Origin: Puia sp963703355
Lineage (GTDB): Bacteria > Bacteroidota > Bacteroidia > Chitinophagales > Chitinophagaceae
Direction of reading: 5' to 3'
Length of the DNA: 64,000 nucleotides
NCBI GenBank assembly: GCA_963703355.1
Contig: OY969813.1
Location: 3,038,001-3,102,000, forward strand
Position numbers and translations under genes: made by a program. How positions within the stretch are numbered: the stretch's first letter is position 1; the number at the start of each line of letters is the position of its first letter. Positions 8,773-17,835 of the stretch are shown one piece after another. Below the pieces are notes generated by a model that was given only the letters and a program-made list of their open reading frames with translations, was not told the DNA's origin and ran no database searches.

Positions 8773-10074
8773 ATGTCAACAATTATTAAAGTAGAAAATC
8801 TCGCTAAACAATATCGCCTGGGTGAGGTAAGTACCGGCACACTGGCTCACGACATCAACAGATGGTGGCATAAGATGAGAGGAAACGATAATCCTTATCT
8901 TAAAATTGGCGAAGAAAATGAACGCGCCATAAAAGGGAAAAGCGAATATGTCTGGGCTCTCAAAGATGTAAGTTTTGAAGTGAAACAAGGTGAAGTATTG
9001 GGGATCATTGGTCGCAATGGTGCGGGTAAATCCACTTTGCTAAAAATATTAAGTCGCACTACTACACCGACACGCGGCGAGGTGAAGATTAAGGGGCGGG
9101 TAGCAAGTCTCCTGGAAGTTGGCACAGGGTTTCATCCTGAACTAAGCGGGCGGGACAATATCTTCCTGAATGGCGCCATTCTTGGGATGACCAGAAGAGA
9201 AATAAAAAAGAAATTTGATGAGATTATTGATTTTGCCGGCGTGGAACGTTATATCGATACACCGGTAAAAAGGTATAGTAGTGGTATGTATGTTCGACTG
9301 GCTTTCGCAGTAGCCGCCCACCTTGAACCAGAGATTCTAATTATCGACGAAGTACTGGCGGTTGGAGATGCCGAATTCCAGAAGAAATGTCTGGGGAAGA
9401 TGAAGGATGTGAGTGACAAAGAAGGACGTACTGTTATTTTTGTGAGTCACAGTATGCCCATGATTGCTGCATTATGCAGCAGGGGGTTCATAATGAGGAA
9501 TGGCCTGATGACTTACGATGGTACCGCTGCTTCGGCAGTTCATAATTATCAAAATGGGGAAAAAGGAAATTCAGCATTACTGGATTTCTCAATGCAATCT
9601 AAAAAACCAGGAGACCATCTTGCAGAACTATATAAGGCTTGGACGCAGGATACAAATGGTACTGTTAAATCCGAATTTGAAATTGGAGAATCATTTATAA
9701 TTGGCATGCACTATTATTTGCCAAAGGAAGTTCCCATGGCTCCCCTGCCCAATTTTCACTTTTTCGACCAGTTTGGACAATATATATTCGTATCGTCTCC
9801 CCTTGAAAATAAGAATTTAGAAGTAGCACCCGGTGAATACATTGCCGAATGTCTGATTCCTTCCAATTTTCTAAATGTTGGATATTTTTCGGTTGGCGTA
9901 GCTTTAACATTCGATCACAAGGGTATTCATGTGAGCTTTTATGAGCAACATGCGCTGAACATAACCATCACGGAGAATATGGAAAATTCCGCAGCCCGAA
10001 CCAACAATTATGGTGGAATAATACCGGGTGTTATTCGACCGTTATTAGGCTGGAATATTAAAAGAACGTCATGA
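8773..10074 (+). CDS. ABC transporter ATPase with carbohydrate-binding C-terminal domain (Wzt-like)
   Basis: 433 residues. The ATPase shows Walker A GRNGAGKST near residues 80-88, the signature YSSGMYVRLAFA, and Walker B ILIIDEVLAVGD. After residue about 255 an extra domain of about 170 residues follows. In Wzt proteins this domain binds the capped end of the polymer and couples export to chain termination. It overlaps the next gene by four bases (ATGA). The C-terminal domain probably recognises a terminal modification made by one of the methyl- or acyltransferases in the cluster, which is inference. Confidence 0.9.
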   Translation: MSTIIKVENLAKQYRLGEVSTGTLAHDINRWWHKMRGNDNPYLKIGEENERAIKGKSEYVWALKDVSFEVKQGEVLGIIGRNGAGKSTLLKILSRTTTPTRGEVKIKGRVASLLEVGTGFHPELSGRDNIFLNGAILGMTRREIKKKFDEIIDFAGVERYIDTPVKRYSSGMYVRLAFAVAAHLEPEILIIDEVLAVGDAEFQKKCLGKMKDVSDKEGRTVIFVSHSMPMIAALCSRGFIMRNGLMTYDGTAASAVHNYQNGEKGNSALLDFSMQSKKPGDHLAELYKAWTQDTNGTVKSEFEIGESFIIGMHYYLPKEVPMAPLPNFHFFDQFGQYIFVSSPLENKNLEVAPGEYIAECLIPSNFLNVGYFSVGVALTFDHKGIHVSFYEQHALNITITENMENSAARTNNYGGIIPGVIRPLLGWNIKRTS

Positions 10075-10847
10075 AAGTAGTGATTTTTGCAGGTGGCCTT
10101 GGTACCAGACTGTCTGAAGAAACAGAAATAAGACCTAAGCCAATGGTAGAAATAGGTGGTAAACCTATCTTATGGCATATTATGAAAACCTATGGCCATT
10201 ATGGGTTCAATGAATTTATAATTTGCCTCGGTTATAAAGGTTTTTTTATCAAGGAATATTTCATGGATTATTACATGCATAATTCCGATATGACGATTGA
10301 ACTGGGAAGTAATAAAGTGGACATACACTATACACAAACAGAATCGTTTAAGGTAACACTTGTTGATACAGGTGTACATACCAAAACCGCGGGTCGTTTG
10401 CAAAGAATTAAAAAGTATATAGGTAACGAACCTTTTATGCTTACATATGGAGATGGGGTATGCGACATAAATATGAATGAGTTAGTAAAGTTTCATAAAG
10501 ACCATGGGAAAATAGCAACCGTAAGTGCAATTCAACCAGAAGCAAGATTTGGAGCTATGGAACTTGCCGACAATAATCAAGTGAGAATTTTTAAAGAAAA
10601 ACCTGTTGGCGATGGTCAATGGGTTAATGGTGGGTATTTTGTCTTATCGCCACGTGTATTTGACTATCTCGGTGAACTGGCTGACGAGACTATGTGGGAA
10701 GACGGCCCTCTGGAAAATTTGAGTAAGGACGGTGAACTGATGGCGTTTAAACATGCAGGTTTCTGGAAGTGTATGGATGCAATGAGAGATAAAATTGAAT
10801 TGGAGGGTTTGTGGAATAGCAGAAAAGCGAAATGGAAGGTTTGGTAA
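10071..10847 (+). CDS. rfbF: Glucose-1-phosphate cytidylyltransferase
   Basis: 258 residues. The nucleotidyltransferase signature GGLGTRLSEETEIRPKPM starts at residue 8, and the protein matches RfbF/DdhA over its full usual length. It makes CDP-glucose from CTP and glucose 1-phosphate, the entry to CDP-6-deoxyhexoses. It overlaps the ATPase gene by four bases and is followed after three bases by the dehydratase that uses its product. Confidence 0.94.
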   Translation: MKVVIFAGGLGTRLSEETEIRPKPMVEIGGKPILWHIMKTYGHYGFNEFIICLGYKGFFIKEYFMDYYMHNSDMTIELGSNKVDIHYTQTESFKVTLVDTGVHTKTAGRLQRIKKYIGNEPFMLTYGDGVCDINMNELVKFHKDHGKIATVSAIQPEARFGAMELADNNQVRIFKEKPVGDGQWVNGGYFVLSPRVFDYLGELADETMWEDGPLENLSKDGELMAFKHAGFWKCMDAMRDKIELEGLWNSRKAKWKVW

Positions 10848-10850
10848 CTA

Positions 10851-11951
10851 ATGTTCTTTAACGGAATATACAAGGGTAAAAAAGTCTTCCTGACGGGCCA
10901 CACAGGTTTTAAAGGAAGCTGGCTTTTAAGCTGGTTAAAAATGGCTGGCGCCGAAGTGATGGGATTCTCGCTTCCACCTAAACCTGAACAAAAATTATAC
11001 GGATATATCAAAGGTGATTCTTTGTGCGATTCCGAATTACACGATATACTGGATTATCCGGTTTTAGAAAAAAGTATCGCAACATTCCAGCCGGATTTTG
11101 TTTTTCACCTGGCAGCTCAGCCATTGGTTCGGTATTCTTATGAAAATCCTCTGGAAACATTCCAAACAAATATTATAGGAACTGCACATCTGTTAAACGC
11201 GGTAAGAAAAATATCAAAACCCTGCATTGTAGTATTGATAACAACAGATAAAGTGTATCAAAATCGGGAGTGGAATACGCCTTATAAGGAAACAGATCGG
11301 CTGGGGGGTTATGATCCCTATAGTGCAAGTAAGGCTGGGGCTGAATTAATTATTGAATCTTACAGAAATTCTTATTTCAATGTCACTAAATATTCGATAC
11401 ATAAAAAATCGATTGTGGTAGCCCGTGCGGGGAATGTAATTGGAGGTGGAGATTGGGCAAAGGATAGAATCATTCCGGATATAATCAATGCGTTGGAAAA
11501 TGATATTCCAATTATTGTAAGAAATCCGACTTCAGTACGCCCCTGGCAACATGTGCTTGAGCCACTACATGCATATTTAATCCTGGGACAAAAACTATTT
11601 GAAAATCCAACTGCTTATCATACGGAATATAATTTCGGCCCGGAGGTTTCGGATTGTCTGCCTGTTCAAACAATGGTTGAGGAAGCCATTCATGTTTGGG
11701 GAGCAGGAGCTTACAAGGTTTTAAAAGATGAAAACGCTCCGCACGAAGCTGGTTTACTTAAACTGGATATTACAAGGGCAAAAAAAGATCTCAATTGGCA
11801 ACCGGTTTACAATGCCGCTGAAGCGATAAACAAAACCATTTCATGGTATAAAGCCAACACAATAAAAAATACGACGGAATTAGTTGAACATGATATCAAT
11901 GAATTTATGAGGCGATATACCGAAAAAATTGTGACTGTTCATCTTGCATGA
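10851..11951 (+). CDS. rfbG: CDP-glucose 4,6-dehydratase
   Basis: 366 residues of an extended short-chain dehydrogenase. The cofactor loop GHTGFKG lies at residues 16-22 and the catalytic YxxxK in YDPYSASK near residue 155. The block GHTGFKGSWLLSWL is diagnostic for RfbG/DdhB. The product is CDP-4-dehydro-6-deoxyglucose, the branch point for dideoxy and branched CDP sugars. The stop overlaps the next start (ATGA). Confidence 0.94.
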   Translation: MFFNGIYKGKKVFLTGHTGFKGSWLLSWLKMAGAEVMGFSLPPKPEQKLYGYIKGDSLCDSELHDILDYPVLEKSIATFQPDFVFHLAAQPLVRYSYENPLETFQTNIIGTAHLLNAVRKISKPCIVVLITTDKVYQNREWNTPYKETDRLGGYDPYSASKAGAELIIESYRNSYFNVTKYSIHKKSIVVARAGNVIGGGDWAKDRIIPDIINALENDIPIIVRNPTSVRPWQHVLEPLHAYLILGQKLFENPTAYHTEYNFGPEVSDCLPVQTMVEEAIHVWGAGAYKVLKDENAPHEAGLLKLDITRAKKDLNWQPVYNAAEAINKTISWYKANTIKNTTELVEHDINEFMRRYTEKIVTVHLA

Positions 11952-12499
11952 AATTTAACCCGTTAGCGCTTCAGGGAGCTTATGTTGTAGAACCCGCCAT
12001 TCATGAGGACGAGAGAGGTTTTTTCTATCGTTTTTTTGATGTGGATCAGTTCAAAGAAATAGGCCATAACAAGCCCTGGGTACAATTAAATCACTCTTAT
12101 ACAAAACAGGAATATTCTTTACGTGGACTGCATTTTCAGTGGCCACCTCTCGCAGAAATTAAGATGGTGAAATGTATCGCCGGTAAGATCTTCGATGTAC
12201 TTGTTGACCTTCGGCGGAACTCTCCTACTTTTCTTCAGTGGGTCGGTGTTGAGTTATCGGCGGAAAATAAAAAAATGTTGTATATCCCGGAAGGGTTTGC
12301 TCATGGATTTCAAACACTAAGTGGCGACTGTGAATTAATCTATCATCATACAGCTGTTTACGCCAAAGACTCAGAGGGAGGAATCAGATGGAGTGATCCG
12401 CTAATTAATATCCAATGGCCTGCGGACCCCATCAATATTTCAGTTCGTGATCTTCAACACCCTTTATTAACAAAGGAATTTCGGGGAATCAAGCTTTAA
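11948..12499 (+). CDS. dTDP-4-dehydrorhamnose 3,5-epimerase family protein (acts here on the CDP-4-keto sugar)
   Basis: 183 residues of an RmlC-type cupin with the conserved LRGLHFQ (H62) and VDLRRNSPTF, and full family length. Because it is coupled to RfbF and RfbG and not to RmlA/RmlB, I infer that it epimerises a CDP-4-keto-6-deoxyhexose at C3 and/or C5, not the dTDP-rhamnose intermediate. The C-methyltransferase gene follows after two bases. Confidence 0.88.
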   Translation: MKFNPLALQGAYVVEPAIHEDERGFFYRFFDVDQFKEIGHNKPWVQLNHSYTKQEYSLRGLHFQWPPLAEIKMVKCIAGKIFDVLVDLRRNSPTFLQWVGVELSAENKKMLYIPEGFAHGFQTLSGDCELIYHHTAVYAKDSEGGIRWSDPLINIQWPADPINISVRDLQHPLLTKEFRGIKL

Positions 12500-12501
12500 C
12501 T

Positions 12502-13728
12502 ATGCAGTGCAGATTTTGTAAAACGACTTTACATCACGAATTTATAAATCTGGGAAATGCCCCGGCTTCCAATTCATTTCTTACAGAGGAACAATTAAAC
12601 GAGCCAGAAATATTTTATCCTCTGAGGGTATTTGTTTGTGATAATTGTTTTCTTGTTCAGGTAGATGAATATAAAAAATCGGATGCCATATTTAATAGCG
12701 AATATGTTTATTTTTCTTCCTATTCCACGAGCTGGCTTGAACATGCTAAAAATTATGTGGATATGGTTGGGAAAAGATTTTCACTCGATTCCAATTCCCT
12801 CGTAGTAGAGATTGCTTCCAATGACGGCTATCTGTTGCAATATTTTGTTGGAAAGAAAATACCTGTGTTGGGAATAGAGCCGACTTCGAATACTGCAGAA
12901 GTGGCGAAAACGAGAGGCATACCAACTATCACGGAGTTTTTTGGAAGGAAACTTGCAAACGAACTCGTTTCCAAAGATAAAAAAGCAGATCTGTTGCTTG
13001 GAAACAATGTGTTGGCACACGTACCTGATATTGTGGATTTTGTTGCAGCCATGAAGATTCTATTGAAGTCCGATGGAATTATAACGATGGAATTTCCTCA
13101 CCTGTTACAACTGATGGAAAATAATCAGTTCGACACCATTTACCATGAACACTTTTCTTATCTGTCGTTGTATACAGTTCAAAGGATATTTGAATCCGAG
13201 GGATTAACAATATTTGATGTGGAGGAAATTCCGACTCATGGTGGGTCACTGCGTATTTTTGCAAAGAATAAAGAAAGTAAGCTTTATCCTATTTCTGAAA
13301 AGGTTAATGACCTGATTGTAAAAGAAAAAATTAAAGGTATCACCGATCTGAACTACTATGAAAACTTTCGGCAAAAAGCGTTGGAAATAAAAATGGACTT
13401 GCTTGAATTTTTGATTTCGACTAAACGCAACAGAAAAAAAATAGCTGCTTACGGGGCAGCGGCAAAAGGCAATACATTGTTGAACTTTTGTGGAGTGAAA
13501 AGTGATTTAATTGAATTTGTTGCAGACGCCAATCCAAATAAGCAGAACAAATTTCTTCCGGCAAGTCATATTCCTGTTAAAAATGAAACCCGATTAAAAG
13601 AATTTCAACCTGATTTTGTAGTTATTTTTCCATGGAATATAAGGGAGGAAATTACCACGCAGCTTCATTATATCAGGAAATGGAACGGAAAATTTGTGGT
13701 GGCTGTTCCGAAGCTTGAGATATTTTAA
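12502..13728 (+). CDS. Sugar C-methyltransferase (TylCIII-like, zinc-binding N-terminus)
   Basis: 408 residues in the three-part plan of NDP-4-keto-sugar C-methyltransferases. The N-terminal zinc site has C3, C6, C46 and C49. The SAM-binding core has EIASNDGYL at residues 103-111. The C-terminal domain shows AAYGAAAKGNTLLN near residue 315. These enzymes add a methyl branch, usually at C3, to a 4-keto-6-deoxy sugar. With RfbF, RfbG and the epimerase this predicts a branched-chain CDP sugar. Confidence 0.88.
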   Translation: MQCRFCKTTLHHEFINLGNAPASNSFLTEEQLNEPEIFYPLRVFVCDNCFLVQVDEYKKSDAIFNSEYVYFSSYSTSWLEHAKNYVDMVGKRFSLDSNSLVVEIASNDGYLLQYFVGKKIPVLGIEPTSNTAEVAKTRGIPTITEFFGRKLANELVSKDKKADLLLGNNVLAHVPDIVDFVAAMKILLKSDGIITMEFPHLLQLMENNQFDTIYHEHFSYLSLYTVQRIFESEGLTIFDVEEIPTHGGSLRIFAKNKESKLYPISEKVNDLIVKEKIKGITDLNYYENFRQKALEIKMDLLEFLISTKRNRKKIAAYGAAAKGNTLLNFCGVKSDLIEFVADANPNKQNKFLPASHIPVKNETRLKEFQPDFVVIFPWNIREEITTQLHYIRKWNGKFVVAVPKLEIF

Positions 13729-13767
13729 CTGCATTCGTTTATATAGAATTTCAAACTCAGGCCTTTT

Positions 13768-14883
13768 ATGAGAGTACTTATGGAAAAAATTCCTATTACC
13801 CGACCTTCCATTACGGATTTAGAGATTGGATATGTGCAGGATGCCATACAAAATGGATGGGGGAGTAAATGTTACGATTATATATATCGGTTTGAAAAAC
13901 AATTTGCAGAATATCTGGGTACGACTTATTCGCTTGCAACTTCGAGTTGTACAGGTGCAATACATTTAGCGCTTATGGCACTGGGTGTTAAAGCAGGAGA
14001 TGAAGTAATTATTCCCGATATCACATGGATTGCTTCAGTTGAGCCGATACTATATATTGGTGCAAAGCCTGTATTTGTCGATGTGCTACAGGATACCTGG
14101 TGTATAGATCCGGAAAAAGCGGAAAAAGCCATCAATTCCAAAACGAAGGCGATTGTTGTTGTTCATTTATATGGCAATGTCGTAGAGATGGCATCTATTT
14201 TGAATTTAGCTAAAAAATATAACCTGGTAGTGTTGGAAGACGCTGCGGAGGGACTCGGTTCTGAATTCAAAGGAAGAAAAGCTGGTAGCATGGGAGACGC
14301 AGGTGTTTTTTCTTTTCACGGGACGAAAACCATTTCAACAGGGGAAGGCGGAATGATTGTAACGAACCGTGAAGAAATTATAAAACGGGCGAAAGTCCTT
14401 AATGATCACGGACGCGATCCGAAAATAGGAAAGACTTTTTGGATGGCAGAATACGGCTATAAATATAAAATGAGTAATCTTCAGGCAGCAATGGGGTGCG
14501 CTCAAATAGAACGGGCAGATGAATTGATTGATAGGAAAAGAGAGGTCTTCAACTGGTATAAAATGATGTTGGAAGGTGTTCCATGTAAAATAAATCCTGA
14601 ATTGCCAGGAACTAAAAACAGTTATTGGATGCCGACTGTAATTTTTGATAAGTCAGTTTCGTTTGAAAGAGAAGAATTGTTTCAAAAGATGAAAGAATAT
14701 AATATTGATACGAGGCCATTCTTTTATCCTTTGTCAACTTTGCCCATGTTTGAACCAAGACCTGATAATGAGATTTCATATGACATGTATAAGCGTGGTA
14801 TCAATTTGCCCAGTTACCACGATATTTCCAAGACCACAGTGGAATATGTAGTTAATTGTTTAAAAACCTTTTTATATGAATGA
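13768..14883 (+). CDS. DegT/DnrJ/EryC1-family sugar aminotransferase
   Basis: 371 residues with a type I PLP fold: the aspartate in VLEDAAEG (D158) and the Schiff-base lysine in SFHGTKTISTGEGG (K187). The N-terminus (ITRPSITDLEIGYVQDAI) resembles perosamine- and viosamine-type synthases, which aminate C4 of a 4-keto-6-deoxy sugar. An in-frame ATG at 13780 is an alternative start. It overlaps the next gene by eight bases and opens the acyl-carrier-protein module, so its amine is the likely site of acylation. That is inference. Confidence 0.88.
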   Translation: MRVLMEKIPITRPSITDLEIGYVQDAIQNGWGSKCYDYIYRFEKQFAEYLGTTYSLATSSCTGAIHLALMALGVKAGDEVIIPDITWIASVEPILYIGAKPVFVDVLQDTWCIDPEKAEKAINSKTKAIVVVHLYGNVVEMASILNLAKKYNLVVLEDAAEGLGSEFKGRKAGSMGDAGVFSFHGTKTISTGEGGMIVTNREEIIKRAKVLNDHGRDPKIGKTFWMAEYGYKYKMSNLQAAMGCAQIERADELIDRKREVFNWYKMMLEGVPCKINPELPGTKNSYWMPTVIFDKSVSFEREELFQKMKEYNIDTRPFFYPLSTLPMFEPRPDNEISYDMYKRGINLPSYHDISKTTVEYVVNCLKTFLYE

Positions 14884-15721
14884 GTTATTACTTACCAAAG
14901 AACAAATCAATGAATTTAATGAAGAAGGGCTATTGGTCATTAAAGGTTTCTATGACTTGAATAAGGAAATAGAACCAATACAATTTGGTATCTGGAAAAT
15001 ATTAAGCCTGTTAATCTCTAAATATAAGATACCGGTTTCGAATAAGCCATTTTCGCCAGAAAGCTTTGATCATGGTTATCAGGAACTGATTGCTTCGAAT
15101 CGAAAATATGGCGGTGAGATATATGATGCAGTGAAGCAAATTCCTGCTTTTTTGCGACTTGTAAGTTTACAACAAAATGAACTGTTGCTTTCGCAAATAC
15201 GCAACACAGATATGCCGGGAATTGCAGCTTTAGGATATGGAATTCGTATAGATAACCCCAATGAGGAGAAATATAGGTCGCTTTGGCATTATGAATACAG
15301 AGACCAGTTGCGAAGTGTGGATGGAATAGTGTTTTGGAGTCCCCTGGTTTCTATTTTAGAAGACCTCGGCCCGGTTCAGATTTGCCCGAAATCACATAAG
15401 GACGGACTTCGACGCTCCTATTTGAAAGATCCCGAAAATCCGGATAAAACCGGAGCCTATGCAATGCGCATAGAAAATGAAGCAGAATTATTAAAAAAAT
15501 ACGGCATCATAGCGCCCTTATCAGAACCGGGAGATCTAATTCTGATGGACTTTTTAACCTTACACTCATCGGGGCGAAATGTATCGAAGCGTTCCCGTTG
15601 GAGTATGCAGTTTAGATATTTCAATTTTAACGACCCTACCGGAATAAAAATAAACTGGACGGGGTGTGTCATGAACGGAGTACAATTAAAAGACGTACAT
15701 CCTGAATTGGTTATTGAGTAA
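14876..15721 (+). CDS. Phytanoyl-CoA dioxygenase (PhyH) family protein
   Basis: 281 residues of a non-haem Fe(II)/2-oxoglutarate oxygenase type. The first metal pair appears as H138-x-E140 (WHYEYRD), a glutamate where HxD is usual. The distal histidine is H230 in LHSSGRN, with an arginine nearby for 2-oxoglutarate. PhyH proteins hydroxylate small molecules, acyl groups or sugars. Placed between an aminotransferase and acyl-handling genes, it could hydroxylate the acyl chain or the sugar. No substrate can be read from sequence. Confidence 0.8.
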   Translation: MNELLLTKEQINEFNEEGLLVIKGFYDLNKEIEPIQFGIWKILSLLISKYKIPVSNKPFSPESFDHGYQELIASNRKYGGEIYDAVKQIPAFLRLVSLQQNELLLSQIRNTDMPGIAALGYGIRIDNPNEEKYRSLWHYEYRDQLRSVDGIVFWSPLVSILEDLGPVQICPKSHKDGLRRSYLKDPENPDKTGAYAMRIENEAELLKKYGIIAPLSEPGDLILMDFLTLHSSGRNVSKRSRWSMQFRYFNFNDPTGIKINWTGCVMNGVQLKDVHPELVIE

Positions 15722-15750
15722 TAAAAATTTTACTAATTCTATAATACAAT

Positions 15751-16899
15751 ATGCTGACTTCTGCTCTCACGGGGGATATACTTGAAACACCGATCTATAT
15801 TTCGAAATCTGATAAATCTATAACATCATTAAGTCAAGTTATTGAAGGAGAAACGATTATTTACTATGATCCCAAAATTGGGCATCTTCAAACCAACGCG
15901 TTATCCGATCTATATAAGTACTATGATGAGGAATATAAATTCTTTGATCAAAGTGACGAAGATGATATATTATATACGGTGAAAGAAGGTAAAAAGATAT
16001 TTAGACAAGAACATCAGTTAGATACTTTGCTTTCAAAAGTTGAATTTAAATCAGGTACGAAAATATTAGACTACGGATGTGCAAAGGGTACGGTTTTAAA
16101 ACGGCTGCATGCGAGAAAATCTGATATCGTACCTTATCTATTTGATGTAAGTCGAATGTATGAACCATTATGGAAGGCTTTTTTAAATCCTGATCGATAT
16201 GCCTCTTACAATCCAAAGGAGGAATGGGTAGGCCTATTTGATGTTATCACATCTTTTTTTGCATTTGAACATGTCCAAGATCCACTTAAAGAACTGGAAT
16301 CGATAAAAAAACTTTGCAAGCCGGAAGGCATAATTTATATGATTGTACCAAATGTTTATGAAAATGCCGGTGATTTTATTGTAGTTGATCATATTCATCA
16401 TTATAGCGAATTATCCCTGACTTACATGTTTGCTAAAGCGGGGTTCGAAATTATTGAGATTGATAAGACTTCTCATTTTGGGGCTTTTATTATTGTCGGA
16501 AGAAAATCAAAACAACAATTGGTATTGAATACTAATTCGAAAACTTTGGAAGATATCAATAAGACTTCTCAAACTCTGGCAGAATACTGGAGTAGTTTAC
16601 AATCAAAAATAGACAGCTACGAAGAATTAGCTGGAAATAAAAAGGCCGCTATTTATGGCGCAGGTGTGTATGGTAATTTTATAGCAATAAGCCTGAAGAA
16701 CTTCAATAACATAGTTTCCTTTATTGATCAAAATCCTTTATTGTTAGGGAAACCAATTCTTAATCGTCCAGTTGTACTCCCTGGTGATATCTCAGAAGAT
16801 ATTGAAGTAATTTATGTCGGTTTAAATCCGTCAATCGCAACAAATGCTATGGCAAAGTTGAATTTGGATGAACAAAAAATAAAGCTTTTCTATTTGTGA
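15751..16899 (+). CDS. SAM-dependent methyltransferase with C-terminal nucleotide-binding-like domain
   Basis: 382 residues. The SAM motif is ILDYGCAKGTVL near residues 105-116, and FFAFEHVQDPLKEL is the usual post-motif helix. The C-terminal part near 296-306 has AAIYGAGVYGNF, like the C-terminal domain of sugar C-methyltransferases. The N-terminal zinc-binding cysteines of the 12502 enzyme are missing. It may be a second sugar methyltransferase or may act on the acyl chain. The downstream gene starts at or next to its stop. Confidence 0.75.
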   Translation: MLTSALTGDILETPIYISKSDKSITSLSQVIEGETIIYYDPKIGHLQTNALSDLYKYYDEEYKFFDQSDEDDILYTVKEGKKIFRQEHQLDTLLSKVEFKSGTKILDYGCAKGTVLKRLHARKSDIVPYLFDVSRMYEPLWKAFLNPDRYASYNPKEEWVGLFDVITSFFAFEHVQDPLKELESIKKLCKPEGIIYMIVPNVYENAGDFIVVDHIHHYSELSLTYMFAKAGFEIIEIDKTSHFGAFIIVGRKSKQQLVLNTNSKTLEDINKTSQTLAEYWSSLQSKIDSYEELAGNKKAAIYGAGVYGNFIAISLKNFNNIVSFIDQNPLLLGKPILNRPVVLPGDISEDIEVIYVGLNPSIATNAMAKLNLDEQKIKLFYL

Positions 16900-16904
16900 A
16901 CATT

Positions 16905-17828
16905 ATGAACGCACCATATTTTGAACAGTTTGTAGAACTAATCTACAAAAAAGCTCCGCTCCAGAAAAAGAAGCTGGAGAAGCATTTTTCGTTACAATCG
17001 GGTAATTTTTTCGAAGAGGCGGATTTGTTTTCGGAACAATATGCCAGTTACTTGTCGAGCCAGAACATTGGGCTCGAATATGCTGTTGGCGCTTATTTAA
17101 AAATGTGTAATGACATGATGAGATGTCAGGTTGGATTCATGAAAACCGGGGAATATCCTTTGAAGAAAGCTTCGGATGCTTTAATAAATGTTTATAATAA
17201 TGAAAGTGAAATGCAATCATATATGATTGGGTTGGCACTTTCTCAGTTTTTGTGGTCTTCACATTACGCTATTTTCACTTTTTTTAAAGAGTCTTTGAGG
17301 AAAAATGCCGAAGCCACTCATTCTTATCTTGAAATAGGTCCTGGGCACGGTTTATTTTTAAGCCAGGCCATGAAATATTTAAAAAATTGTAAAGAATACG
17401 TAGCTGTTGATATTAGTTCGACATCTATTGAGATTACAAAATCAATTATGAAACATGTTTATGGAGATGAGGCTAATAAGGTCGTTTATCATCATAAAGA
17501 CATGTTGGAGATGAGCCTTTCAGATAAATTTGATTTTATTTCGATGGGTGAGGTAATTGAACACGTTAACTTTCCTGATAAATTGTTGATCAAATTGAAA
17601 GATCTTTTAACTGAAAAAGGAAAAGGGTTTGTCTCGACTTGTGTAGATTGTCCAGCTACAGACCACGTATATCATTTTAGGTCAGTTGATGAAATTCGTA
17701 CCTTACTAAATAAGTGCGGCTTATCTATAGTTGATGAAACAATTTGTCCGGTAGAAGATCTTCCAATGGAAGAGATAATTCGTCGAAAAATTACGATCAA
17801 TTATTGCTGTACTGTTCAACGTCAATAA
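16905..17828 (+). CDS. Class I SAM-dependent methyltransferase
   Basis: About 307 residues. The SAM-binding motif YLEIGPGHGLFL lies near residue 145 and FDFISMGEVIEHV near 215. The N-terminal 130 residues are helical and not assignable. ATG 16905 is chosen; GTG at 16896 overlaps the upstream stop (GTGA) and is equally possible. The gene lies directly before the MaoC-SDR fusion, so the substrate may be an acyl-carrier-bound chain or a sugar; I cannot decide. Confidence 0.75.
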   Translation: MNAPYFEQFVELIYKKAPLQKKKLEKHFSLQSGNFFEEADLFSEQYASYLSSQNIGLEYAVGAYLKMCNDMMRCQVGFMKTGEYPLKKASDALINVYNNESEMQSYMIGLALSQFLWSSHYAIFTFFKESLRKNAEATHSYLEIGPGHGLFLSQAMKYLKNCKEYVAVDISSTSIEITKSIMKHVYGDEANKVVYHHKDMLEMSLSDKFDFISMGEVIEHVNFPDKLLIKLKDLLTEKGKGFVSTCVDCPATDHVYHFRSVDEIRTLLNKCGLSIVDETICPVEDLPMEEIIRRKITINYCCTVQRQ

Positions 17829-17835
17829 AAAGTCC

